A model generated the notes under the pieces. It made no database searches and was not told the DNA's origin. It worked only from the letters and a program-made list of their open reading frames with translations. Positions 10,104-18,679 of a stretch of DNA of 64,000 nt are shown in pieces (position 1 is the first letter of the stretch; each line of letters begins with the position of its first letter). The DNA lies in the NCBI RefSeq assembly GCF_006125015.1, contig NZ_SZZN01000001.1, positions 3,844,001 to 3,908,000 of the forward strand, in the 5' to 3' direction. The position numbers and the translations under genes were made by a program. The DNA is from Roseovarius arcticus. GTDB lineage: Bacteria > Pseudomonadota > Alphaproteobacteria > Rhodobacterales > Rhodobacteraceae.

Positions 10104-11396
10104 CTAGCCTCTTGATGCGAGCAGTCGGTCAAGTTCGCTTTGCATACCGCCCCTAAGAAGTGGCTCCCCCGCGCCTTGTGTGTCGTTGCCCGGACCGCGC
10201 AACCGTGTGTCGGCAAGAGGGGATACAGGTCGGCCTTTGACCTGAATTTCGTAGTGAAGATGCGGCGCCGTTGACGTACCTGTCGATCCGACACGGCCGA
10301 TCTCTGTTCCGGCGCCGACATGCCGACCAACTTGCAACGCCTCGTTTACTGCGCTCAGGTGAGCGTAAAGGGTGCGGGTGCTGCTTTCATGCTCGATCTC
10401 GACCAAAAGCCCGTAACCACGTCGCTTGCCCATGAAAGCGATTTTGCCAGATTGTGTCGCCGCGACCACCGCGCCCTGTTTGGCCGCGAAATCCACGCCG
10501 TTGTGCATCCGCATATTATCATGAATGGGGTGCATCCGTAGTCCAAAGGCTGAGCTGAGGCGTGCGCCACGGATCGGTTGGACGAACGTCTGCACGAGCT
10601 GCCCATTCCTGAAAATCCTAGTCCGCCGGGACTTGTCGTCTGGCCACAGGATTTCATAACGCCCGTCGGCCACATCGAGTTGCGCGAAATCGATGGTCGG
10701 TTCACCGACCTCTCGGCCGTTAGAAACGTACTCGCGCCACAGCAGGCGGATGTGCTCACCGCCAGCGAGAGCTGTCCGCAGATCAAATGCCCCGGCAAGG
10801 ATCAGCTCGAGGTCGGTCGCGAACCTGGTAGGAATGCCTGCATCATCCAGTGCGGCATAGATCGAACTTCCGATTCTTGCCTCTCCCGCTCGGCGGACGC
10901 TGTCAAGGTCGGGCGCCACCTTCTGAACCGACGGTGCGGCACCGAAAGTGGCCAAAATGCGCGTGCCATCTTCGATTTCGAGCGTAGCGGTTCGGGGCAA
11001 ACCATCGGAGGATATCGTCACGGCGATGCTGTGTCCCGGCTTCAGATGCCGCAGATCGTATTCGGACCCGATCGCACCGGTCACTTCGATGCTTGCATCG
11101 GTGTCGAGGCCGGCCTCGGCGAGGAGCCCCGAAAGACTGTCGCCAGCGTCCACAACTCGCGTCCAGGTCACGGCGTCATCGGCCTGCGTCGGCATGTCGG
11201 CTCCCTCCGCAGCTTGACCAGTCATCGAATCATCGTTTCCCATCGGGGCGCCTGTCGACCCGGTCCGACTCTCCAGTTGGGCCGATGTGATGTCAGGAAG
11301 AGCGGCTTGGTCTCGGGGTTGCCTTTCCCATTGCGTCGATAGGCCAAGCACGGTGCCACCGAGGACAATAAGGACGGTCCAGTATCGCAACCTCAT
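10104..11396 (-). CDS. M23-family peptidoglycan metallopeptidase
   Basis: A 430-residue envelope protein with an N-terminal signal anchor (residues 4-20, YWTVLIVLGGTVLGLS). An OapA/LysM-like region (about 75-180) is followed by a zinc-dependent M23 (LytM) domain around 285-390. The M23 zinc ligands are visible in HNGVDFAAKQG and in APHLHYEIQ. Such proteins cleave cross-links in peptidoglycan or activate amidases in the periplasm. Both metal motifs are intact, so it is probably functional. It sits between an IS element and a stretch of gene debris without operon partners. Confidence 0.88.
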   Translation of the reverse strand: MRLRYWTVLIVLGGTVLGLSTQWERQPRDQAALPDITSAQLESRTGSTGAPMGNDDSMTGQAAEGADMPTQADDAVTWTRVVDAGDSLSGLLAEAGLDTDASIEVTGAIGSEYDLRHLKPGHSIAVTISSDGLPRTATLEIEDGTRILATFGAAPSVQKVAPDLDSVRRAGEARIGSSIYAALDDAGIPTRFATDLELILAGAFDLRTALAGGEHIRLLWREYVSNGREVGEPTIDFAQLDVADGRYEILWPDDKSRRTRIFRNGQLVQTFVQPIRGARLSSAFGLRMHPIHDNMRMHNGVDFAAKQGAVVAATQSGKIAFMGKRRGYGLLVEIEHESSTRTLYAHLSAVNEALQVGRHVGAGTEIGRVGSTGTSTAPHLHYEIQVKGRPVSPLADTRLRGPGNDTQGAGEPLLRGGMQSELDRLLASRG

Positions 11397-11745
11397 CTAT
11401 TCTCCACCGTCCGTCAGTTTTATGTCTCTTCAGTGCTTACTGGTTCGCGAAGCCGGACTTTGCAATCCCGGCCGATCAATGTCGGCGTTGCCCCGCCGCC
11501 ATTCTGAAAGCTGACATCTGAGAGGGGCATGTCCTGCACTTCCGATACGGCAGCACCGGGATACTGACTGTCCGGACCGTTGTTACCGATCCAGTGATTA
11601 GGTTGCGGTTGCGTCTGTGCCCATCGAACGCGGTCATGTTCATGGTAGGCACCCATGGGTCGCAGGCGGCATCCGTGCCATGAGGCAGCTCTTCGGTTTT
11701 GCGGGTTGATTTGCAGGACGAAAAAGGAATACGCGGGCTCTCGCT
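11397..11745. other. Gene debris of uncertain origin
   Basis: No intact gene. A minus-strand frame (11656-11420) contains HWIGNNGPDSQYPGAAVSEV and MPLSDVSFQNGGGA. This faintly resembles the repeat segments of glycoside hydrolase 28 or other beta-helix enzymes, but the match is by eye and weak. Confidence 0.25.
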
Positions 11746-11749
11746 GATC

Positions 11750-11998
11750 AATTCAACAGTTTCTGCAATCGCTCTGTTTCGTAAGTTGCGCCGCAGAGAA
11801 GGATTGCGGAGGTCTGCCCAGCGTATTTCTTCTTGTCCGCCAGATACCCGGCAAGAGCCAACGTAGCGGCGCCCTCGACCAGCATGTTTTAAGTTCATGT
11901 GGGCACCTTGAGCGCGTCTTCGATCTGCGCCTCGCTGCAATGAACAATCTTGTCGATCACTTCGCTCGCCAGTCGATGGGCAGATATTTGAGGATATC
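11750..11998 (-). pseudogene. Threonine/serine dehydratase C-terminal remnant
   Basis: Minus-strand translation gives SDEVIDKIVHCSEAQIEDAL. After a stop and frame change it gives LVEGAATLALAGYLADKKKY and then QTSAILLCGATYE. These match the C-terminal part of fold-type II PLP enzymes of the threonine ammonia-lyase family, where (M/L)VEGAGA..AL and ..VLCGGN are conserved. The lysine-bearing N-terminal two thirds is missing and the frame is broken, so this is a relic. Confidence 0.6.
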
Positions 11999-12286
11999 AA
12001 AGCCGGATTAAATGCGGATCATCCCAAATTCCTAAATGATTTCAATCAGGAATTCTTTGGCCAAGGGCCGTCACTCGTGAGACATTTCCTTTAGCCTCCC
12101 AGATTTGGGACGAAGGCGATGTTTATGACGCATCGAAACTTTGCCTATCGCTGGGTCTGTCGCATCGATCTTGCTGATCGTGTGCCAGACCATTCCAGCT
12201 GTTCGTAGAACCGACATGGACAGTTCCGGGATAGCAACGTGTTGCAAACGCCCTTTTTACACAAATCGCATTTTCGAACGGACGGC
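11999..12286. other. Gap downstream of the LysR gene
   Basis: About 290 bases without a supportable gene or RNA. The minus strand may continue debris of the dehydratase gene, but no frame can be followed. Confidence 0.3.
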
Positions 12287-13174
12287 TTAACTTACCTGGT
12301 CTTGAAGAATTTCGATGAAAACCTTTGCCGGCTTGGACAATGCCTGCGTTGCTGGGAGAACCAGCTTTAGCTCGCACGGGATGCTTGGGCTAAAGGGCCT
12401 GATTTCGATATTTTGGCCGGCATAGGCATCCGCAGTCATTGTATCTATTATCGACACTCCCATGCCGCTGGCCACAAGGCTACAGATGGGGCCGGTGTAG
12501 GTGGAATCAACGATGACATTGGGCGTGACACCGGCGTCATTGAAGGCTTGAAGCAAGCGCTTCCTCATCAGGCTGCTTTCCGAAATCAGGAGTAGGGGTA
12601 TCTGTTCCAGCTCTCGGGGCGTGATCTCTGGCAGCGCAGCGAGAGCGTGACCTTTGGGCATGATGCACACCAGACTGGTTTCCGGCATTTCCTGAATGAT
12701 GACGCCATGCACATCCAAAGGAAGCAGTGCGAGACCAATGTCGCTTTGGCCTTTTTCAATCAGCTCGACAACCTCCGGCGACAGGCCGCTGCGCAGGGAG
12801 ATGGTGACTCCCGGGCATCGTTCATGGAAGGCTTTGATGACCTTCGGCAGAAAGAAATATGAATGACCTACCGTCGACGCTACGCGCAGTCTTTGTCTGC
12901 GAAATGTCCCGAGATCGGTGGCGAATTTGACCATCTGCTCCATTCCGCCGTAGCAACGTTCGACCTCGACATGCAGTGCAATGGCATCCTTGGTTGGCTC
13001 GATTCGACCGGCGTGGCGGGAGAAGAGCTGTAAGCCGTATTGGTCCTCTAGATCCCGGATCAACCTGCTGATCGCTGGCTGGGTAACGCCCAGCATTACA
13101 CCTGCCTCGGTCATGCTGCCGGTTTCAATTACAGTTCGGAAGGCTTCGATCTGCCGCAGGTTAAAACGCAACAT
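12287..13174 (-). CDS. LysR-family regulator of the catabolic operon
   Basis: A 295-residue LysR-type regulator. The winged helix-turn-helix covers residues 1-62 (LRQIEAFRTVIETGSMTEAG, GVTQPAISRLIRDLE), and the periplasmic-binding-like effector domain covers about 92-292. It is transcribed away from the ABC/catabolic operon that begins at 13502, the standard arrangement for a LysR activator and its target. An imperfect dyad with LysR-box spacing lies at 13190-13210. Inducer unknown, presumably the transported substrate or an intermediate. Confidence 0.93.
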   Translation of the reverse strand: MLRFNLRQIEAFRTVIETGSMTEAGVMLGVTQPAISRLIRDLEDQYGLQLFSRHAGRIEPTKDAIALHVEVERCYGGMEQMVKFATDLGTFRRQRLRVASTVGHSYFFLPKVIKAFHERCPGVTISLRSGLSPEVVELIEKGQSDIGLALLPLDVHGVIIQEMPETSLVCIMPKGHALAALPEITPRELEQIPLLLISESSLMRKRLLQAFNDAGVTPNVIVDSTYTGPICSLVASGMGVSIIDTMTADAYAGQNIEIRPFSPSIPCELKLVLPATQALSKPAKVFIEILQDQVS

Positions 13175-13189
13175 AGTTCAGCTACCCCA

Positions 13190-13210
13190 TCACATTATCT
13201 TATGAAGTGA
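13190..13210. promoter_or_regulatory. Candidate LysR box
   Basis: TCAC(N13)GTGA with further matched A/T positions forms a 21-bp imperfect dyad 16 bases upstream of the LysR start. Size and position fit an autoregulatory LysR site that could also activate the divergent operon. No experimental support. Confidence 0.45.
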
Positions 13211-13501
13211 TGAAAAATTAGAATTTGCTTTATGCCGCGTCAAGCTCCTAACTGAACGTTAATATCGGCGTGCCAGTCCAAATTGGCCCGCAGATAGGAC
13301 GTTTTGCATCTGTGACCACGAGGAGGTGGTCAAGGTGGAGCCAAAGCTTTGCTAAGAAAATCCTGATGTCAGGGTATCGAAAGTGCAAGCCCGGCGGCGT
13401 TGATAATTTGGTGCGGGAAAATCACAGGTCACAGTCAGATAGAGCCGACAAAATGTGGTGTGGACTTCGCGTTCATTGAAATTTCTGGGAGGAAATACAC
13501 T

Positions 13502-15031
13502 ATGGTATTGAAGAAATTCGCCCTTGCGGCGGTCCTATTGGCGACGACTGCCATGCCAGGGCTAGCCGGGAAGGCTGATGATACGTTGAACTGGGCCACG
13601 GACCGCGAAGTATCGGTCGTTGATCCGTATTATAACACAGCTCGTGAGCTGCTGATTATGGGGCACATGGGTTGGGATGGTCTGATTCTGCTGAACCCCG
13701 ACAGCGGAGATTATGAGCCGCTACTGGCGACAAGCTGGGAGTGGAAAGGCAACACCGCAGTCGAGTTCGATTTGCGCGAGGGTGTCAAATTTCACGACGG
13801 CAGCGACTTTGATGCTGACGATGTGGTCTACACAGTCAATTTCATCTCAAATGAAGACAACGGCGTTTTGACCTTCTCTCAGGCCAGTTGGATGAAGGAG
13901 GCAATCAAACTGGATAAGTACAAAGTTCGGATTGAGCTGCACGAACCCTACCCAAATTCCATGGCGTATTTGTCAAACGAAATTTCGATTGTGCCAGAAG
14001 GTCACTATGACGACGCGCCCAAAGGACCGGACGGCAAGCCAGATTACGGTGCGGTGGCACCAGTCGGCGCCGGCCCCTACAAAATGACCGAACTGAAGTC
14101 GGGTGAATATGTTCTGTGGGAACGGTTTGAAGATTACTACGAAGGCGGTGCCAAGGGCACGCCCCAAATCGGTAAAATCAAGTTCCGCGCGATCAAGGAA
14201 AACAACACGCAAATCGCCGAATTGCTGACCGGCGGGCTTGACTGGATTTGGGATGTTCCCAAAGAGCAAGCGCTCCGGATGGCGGACAGCGGCCAGGTTC
14301 AGGTCGTCAATGCAAAGACATTGCGCATATCCTACCTGAGCTTTGATGTTGATGGCAGCTCCGGGCAGGACTTCTTCACCAACAAATTGGTGCGCCAAGC
14401 GGTCGCTCATGCGATCAATCGTGAGGCCATCGCCGAAAACCTTGTTGGGCCAGCTTCGGTTGTCATCAATTCAGCGTGCCACCCGGAACAGTTCGGCTGT
14501 ACTGATGATGTGCCAAAATGGGACTATGACCCCGAAAAATCCAAGGCACTGCTTGCCGAGGCGGGATATCCGGACGGGTTCACATTCGACCTCTATGCGT
14601 ATCGCGAACGTGAATTCACCGAGGCTGTTATCGGCGATCTGGCGAATGTCGGCATCCGGGCTAACCTGAACTACCTGCAGTACAGCAAGTTGGTTGAGCT
14701 GGTTTGGGAGGGCGTTCCGCCGCTTCACCACATGACATGGGGGTCAAGCTCGATCCCGGATGTTGCCGCGATCACCAGCCACTTCTTCTCGGGTGGACAG
14801 GATGATCCCGCTATGGATCCGCGCACGGCAGAGGCACTGAAACGCGGTGATACCACGATAGATCCCAAAGAGCGCGAGGCAGCCTATGCCGAAGCTCTGA
14901 GCATCATTTCCGGAGAGCTCTACTGGTTACCGATGTTCACCTACACGAAGTACTACGCTTTCTCGAATGACCTCGACTTCGTCCCCACGTCGGACGAAAT
15001 CCCGCGGTTCTATTCGGCAAAGTGGAAGTAA
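13502..15031 (+). CDS. ABC transporter substrate-binding protein, family 5 (peptide/opine type)
   Basis: A periplasmic receptor of SBP family 5, whose members bind oligopeptides, opines, sugars or other organic solutes. The start at 13502 is chosen because gggaggaaa precedes it and it gives a clean signal peptide (residues 1-19, ending PGLAG). Family features include AVEFDLREGVKFHDGSDFDA (about residues 83-102), DDVVYTVNF, and VRQAVAHAINREAIAENL near residue 297. The length of 509 residues is normal. It is the first gene of a long plus-strand operon, followed by two permeases and a fused ATPase. The ligand is not deducible but should be the substrate of the downstream enzymes. Confidence 0.93.
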   Translation: MVLKKFALAAVLLATTAMPGLAGKADDTLNWATDREVSVVDPYYNTARELLIMGHMGWDGLILLNPDSGDYEPLLATSWEWKGNTAVEFDLREGVKFHDGSDFDADDVVYTVNFISNEDNGVLTFSQASWMKEAIKLDKYKVRIELHEPYPNSMAYLSNEISIVPEGHYDDAPKGPDGKPDYGAVAPVGAGPYKMTELKSGEYVLWERFEDYYEGGAKGTPQIGKIKFRAIKENNTQIAELLTGGLDWIWDVPKEQALRMADSGQVQVVNAKTLRISYLSFDVDGSSGQDFFTNKLVRQAVAHAINREAIAENLVGPASVVINSACHPEQFGCTDDVPKWDYDPEKSKALLAEAGYPDGFTFDLYAYREREFTEAVIGDLANVGIRANLNYLQYSKLVELVWEGVPPLHHMTWGSSSIPDVAAITSHFFSGGQDDPAMDPRTAEALKRGDTTIDPKEREAAYAEALSIISGELYWLPMFTYTKYYAFSNDLDFVPTSDEIPRFYSAKWK

Positions 15032-15056
15032 CTGACGCGTAGGCAAAGAAGGCTCT

Positions 15057-15076
15057 CTCCCGGCGCAAGCCGGGAG
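15057..15076 (+). promoter_or_regulatory. Stem-loop between binding protein and permease genes
   Basis: CTCCCGGC-GCAA-GCCGGGAG is a perfect 8-bp stem with a GNRA-type loop, in the 79-base gap after the receptor gene. No T run follows, so it is not a standard terminator. Such hairpins commonly protect the upstream mRNA and raise receptor expression relative to the permeases. Confidence 0.6.
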
Positions 15077-15110
15077 CTCAGCCAATCTTTACAACGGAGC
15101 GATCAAACAG

Positions 15111-16028
15111 ATGTTGAGATTTCTGATAAGGCGTCTTGGGTTGGCAATCTTGGTTGCGCTTTCAGTGTCGGCCATCACCTTCTCGATGACCTATCTTGCA
15201 GGCGACCCGGCGATTGCAATGACCAGCGAAAACGCGTCCGAGGCCGAAGTGCAACGTATCCGCGAATTCTATGGCTTTGACCGGCCGGTGCTGGTGCAAT
15301 ACGTTTCTTGGTTGACCAAGGCGGCGACCGGCGATTTCGGCCAGTCACTCTACCTCAAGCAACCGGTTGGCGACGTCATCTTTGATCGGTTGCCCACGAC
15401 GATGATGCTGGGTGCCTTTGCGTTGATGTTCGCCTTGGCTCTTTCTATCCCGCTAGGTGTCGTTGCCGCGGTCCGGCCTAACAGTTTGATCGACCGGCTG
15501 GCGCTGTTGCTGGCGGTAGTTGGACAGGCGATGCCCAGTTTCTGGTTCGCACTGACCATGATCCTCTGGTTCGGAATAAATTGGCGGCTGCTACCTATCT
15601 CTGGCACCGACAGCTGGGCCAATTTCATCATGCCGGCGGTTGCGCTGGGATATTACATCACACCCGGCGTAATGCGCCTGACAAGGGCAGGCATGCTGGA
15701 AGTGCTGCGCTCGGATTACATCAGGACCGCACGGGCCAAGGGTGTCAGCAGTAGTTCGGTTCTGTTCAAACATGCCTTGCGCAACGCTATAATCCCGGTC
15801 GTGTCACTCGCTGCAGTTCAGTTCGGCTTCATGCTCGGCGGGTCCATCGTCATCGAAACAATTTTTGCCATCAACGGCTTGGGCTATCTGGCATGGGAAT
15901 CCATTCAGCGCGCCGATTTGCCGATGATGCAGGCCATCGTGTTGGTCCTTAGCATTTTTTATATCCTCCTGACTTTCTTGGCGGATGTGATCAACGCTTG
16001 GCTCGACCCACGGATCAGGAGCGCTTGA
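15111..16028 (+). CDS. ABC transporter permease, DppB type
   Basis: A 305-residue inner-membrane permease of the peptide/nickel class. It starts MLRFLIRRLGLAILVALSVS and has about six membrane segments. The conserved cytoplasmic loop is LRSDYIRTARAKGVSSSSVL (about residues 200-219), the EAA-type coupling helix that contacts the ATPase. The DppB N-terminal pattern AGDPA followed by RREFYGFDRPVLVQY-like sequence is present. It ends one base before the next permease gene. Confidence 0.93.
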   Translation: MLRFLIRRLGLAILVALSVSAITFSMTYLAGDPAIAMTSENASEAEVQRIREFYGFDRPVLVQYVSWLTKAATGDFGQSLYLKQPVGDVIFDRLPTTMMLGAFALMFALALSIPLGVVAAVRPNSLIDRLALLLAVVGQAMPSFWFALTMILWFGINWRLLPISGTDSWANFIMPAVALGYYITPGVMRLTRAGMLEVLRSDYIRTARAKGVSSSSVLFKHALRNAIIPVVSLAAVQFGFMLGGSIVIETIFAINGLGYLAWESIQRADLPMMQAIVLVLSIFYILLTFLADVINAWLDPRIRSA

Positions 16029-16029
16029 G

Positions 16030-16953
16030 ATGCAGGATACTGAGCTGAAAGTCACAGACACCGCAGGACTTGTCCGCGCGGAAGACGTGAAATCACCCGT
16101 GAAACTGATGCTATCGCTTGCTTTGGGCCACCGGGGCTTCTTGATCGGGGCGGTTGTCATTGTCGTAATCATCGTGATTGCCCTGCTGGCACCGATGATT
16201 GCCCCGCATGATCCCTACGAACAAATTCTGTCACGCAGCTTGATCCCGCCGGTTTGGTTCGACAGCCCCAAGGTGACATGGGACCACATTCTGGGGACCG
16301 ACAATTTGGGGCGGGACTACCTCTCGCGTCTGATTTACGGCGCGCGGATCTCTCTGCTGATCGGCTTCTCGGCCATGCTGATTTCAGGTGTGATCGGTAC
16401 CGCGCTGGGTGTCTGCGCCGGATACTTCGGCGGCCGCGTTGACATGGTGATCAACTTCATCATCACCACGCGCCTGTCGATGCCGGTGGTTTTGGTGGCG
16501 CTGGCCGTTGTCAGTCTGGTTGGATCGTCGCTGACGGTTGTGGTCTGGGTCATCGGCTTGCTGATCTGGGATCGCTTTGCCGTGGTCATGCGCAGCGCCA
16601 CGCAACAGGTGCGCGCCCTTGATTTTGTGGCGTCGGCCCAGGCGCTGGGCAGCTCTACTTTGCGCATCATAATGACCGAGGTACTGCCCAACATCTCGAA
16701 CCATATTATCGTTATCGCAACTCTGGAGATGGCTCACGCCATTCTGCTCGAGGCCGCACTGTCCTTCCTCGGACTGGGCGTGCAACCGCCCGAGCCAAGC
16801 TGGGGGCTGATGATCTCTGACGCCAAGGGTCTGATGTTTTTTGATGGCTGGCTGATTGCCGTGCCCGGGACGGCACTATTCCTGCTGGTCTTGGCGATCA
16901 ACCTGGTCGGTGACGGTTTACGCGACATCACAGCGCCAGAAGACAACAACTGA
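16030..16953 (+). CDS. ABC transporter permease, DppC type
   Basis: A 307-residue permease that forms the heterodimer partner of the preceding DppB-type protein. It has a hydrophilic N-terminus (about 35 residues) and a first membrane segment with FLIGAVVIVVIIVIALLAP. The DppC signature HILGTDNLGRDYLSRLIYGA is near residue 85, with AALSFLGLGVQPPEPSWG near residue 245. It sits between the DppB-type permease and the fused ATPase. Confidence 0.93.
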   Translation: MQDTELKVTDTAGLVRAEDVKSPVKLMLSLALGHRGFLIGAVVIVVIIVIALLAPMIAPHDPYEQILSRSLIPPVWFDSPKVTWDHILGTDNLGRDYLSRLIYGARISLLIGFSAMLISGVIGTALGVCAGYFGGRVDMVINFIITTRLSMPVVLVALAVVSLVGSSLTVVVWVIGLLIWDRFAVVMRSATQQVRALDFVASAQALGSSTLRIIMTEVLPNISNHIIVIATLEMAHAILLEAALSFLGLGVQPPEPSWGLMISDAKGLMFFDGWLIAVPGTALFLLVLAINLVGDGLRDITAPEDNN

Positions 16954-16999
16954 TGCCGTCCCCGAACATGCAACTCAACATGGCAAGATTGGTAGATCA

Positions 17000-18679
17000 A
17001 TGATGGACACGACAAAGCCAATTCTATCGATACGGAATCTGACGGTCGCTCTGCCGGTCAAGATCGAGCGCGCAAACGCTGTAGAGAACCTGACATTCGA
17101 CGTCCGGCCCAAGGAAATCCTCTGCGTCGTGGGCGAATCCGGATCGGGCAAGTCGATCACCTCGCTCGCCACAATGGGGCTGCTCTCCTCGAACCTCAAG
17201 ATCACCAGCGGCACCATTGAATTTGACGGTCGAGATGTTCTTTCGCTGTCCCCAAATGAGCACAACCGCTTGCGCGGCGACCGTATGGCGATGATCTTTC
17301 AGGAACCGATGACCGCGCTGAACCCTGCCTACACAGTCGGTCAGCAGATCGAAGAGGTCATTCGCGTCCACCGCTCTTTTGGTGCAGCAGAGCGCCGACA
17401 GCGGGTGATGAAACTGCTCGAAGAAGTGCGGCTTCCGGACCCGGAGCGGTTGTTCGGATCGTTTCCCCACCAGTTGTCCGGCGGGCAGCGGCAGCGGATC
17501 ATGATTGCCATGGCACTGGCGCTGGACCCCAAGCTGCTGATCGCGGACGAGCCCACGACCGCACTGGATGTGACGACGCAGGCGCAAATCCTGCATCTGC
17601 TCAAACAGTTGAATGCCGAACACGACGCTGGGATCATGTTCATCACACATGACTTTAGTGTGGTCGCGGAAATCGCCGACCGTGTGGTGGTTATGCGTCA
17701 TGGCCAGATCGTGGAACAGGGCACCGCAGACGAAATTCTGAATAACCCGCAGCACCCTTATACGCGTGCCCTGATCGATGCGGTGCCGCGCCGCGCCGAA
17801 GATCGCGAAGAGATCGAATCCACCAGCCCTCCGGTCATTGAAGTCAAGTCACTGAACAAGACGTTTCATTCCTCCGGCGGTATGTTCAAGCAAAGCCGCA
17901 CCGTCGCAGCCGTTCGTGACGTATCCTTTCAGGTGCGGCGCGGCGAAACGCTGGGCATTGTGGGGGAATCCGGTTCGGGCAAGACCACGCTGGTGCGCTG
18001 CCTGATGCGGCTGATTGATCCCGATAGTGGCTCAATCAACATCTCTGGTGTCGATTTTGCGGCGAAAAGCGCGGCAGAACTGCGCCAGCACCGCAAGGAC
18101 ATCCAAATCGTCTTTCAGGACCCTTACGGGTCGCTAAACCCGCGCCGTACCATTGGCAGCCAGCTAATTCAGGGCGCAGTGAACTTCGGTGTATCCCGCA
18201 AGGAAGCGTGGGAGCGGGTCTACGAGCTGCTGGATATCGTGCGGATGCCGCGATATTCCATCCACCGATATCCAAGCCAGTTTTCCGGCGGTCAACGTCA
18301 GCGGCTTTGCATCGCACGTGCGCTGGTGGTCAAACCAAAGGTTCTGATCGCCGATGAGGCGGTATCGGCGCTGGACGTGTCGATCCAGCGCGAAGTTCTT
18401 AAATTAATCAACGATATCCGCGACCAGATGGGGCTGACGGTGATTTTCATCACCCACGATCTGAGGGTCGCAGCGCAGATCTGTGACGATGTCATCGTCA
18501 TGAAGCACGGTGAGGTTGTCGAGCGCGGCAATGTGAGCCAGATCTTTAACGCGCCGCAGCATGAATACACGAAGGCCCTTATTGCGGCTCAGCCGGGGCA
18601 GGGATGGGAAATTCCATCGTTCCCCGAATTCGCCCCGCAGGTCGATGGCAGCGCCGTTCAGGGAGTGCTTGGGCGATGA
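17000..18679 (+). CDS. ABC transporter ATP-binding protein, fused DppD-DppF
   Basis: A single 559-residue polypeptide carries two complete nucleotide-binding domains, usually separate DppD and DppF. Domain 1 has Walker [11 protein letters not shown] (about residue 46), signature LSGGQRQR and Walker [13 protein letters not shown]. Domain 2 (from about residue 280) has [18 protein letters not shown] and [12 protein letters not shown]; here the catalytic glutamate is kept but Pro is Ala. The start at 17000 (or the adjacent ATG at 17003) is preferred over an upstream frame overlapping the permease gene. Its stop overlaps the start of the GMC gene (ATGA), linking import to the first enzyme. Confidence 0.93.
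   Translation: MMDTTKPILSIRNLTVALPVKIERANAVENLTFDVRPKEILCVVGESGSGKSITSLATMGLLSSNLKITSGTIEFDGRDVLSLSPNEHNRLRGDRMAMIFQEPMTALNPAYTVGQQIEEVIRVHRSFGAAERRQRVMKLLEEVRLPDPERLFGSFPHQLSGGQRQRIMIAMALALDPKLLIADEPTTALDVTTQAQILHLLKQLNAEHDAGIMFITHDFSVVAEIADRVVVMRHGQIVEQGTADEILNNPQHPYTRALIDAVPRRAEDREEIESTSPPVIEVKSLNKTFHSSGGMFKQSRTVAAVRDVSFQVRRGETLGIVGESGSGKTTLVRCLMRLIDPDSGSINISGVDFAAKSAAELRQHRKDIQIVFQDPYGSLNPRRTIGSQLIQGAVNFGVSRKEAWERVYELLDIVRMPRYSIHRYPSQFSGGQRQRLCIARALVVKPKVLIADEAVSALDVSIQREVLKLINDIRDQMGLTVIFITHDLRVAAQICDDVIVMKHGEVVERGNVSQIFNAPQHEYTKALIAAQPGQGWEIPSFPEFAPQVDGSAVQGVLGR

Noticed and set aside
11420..11656. Possible glycoside hydrolase 28 relic (PLSDVSFQNGGGA)
   Set aside because: Only a faint resemblance over about 40 residues; kept as uncertain debris, not named as a gene.
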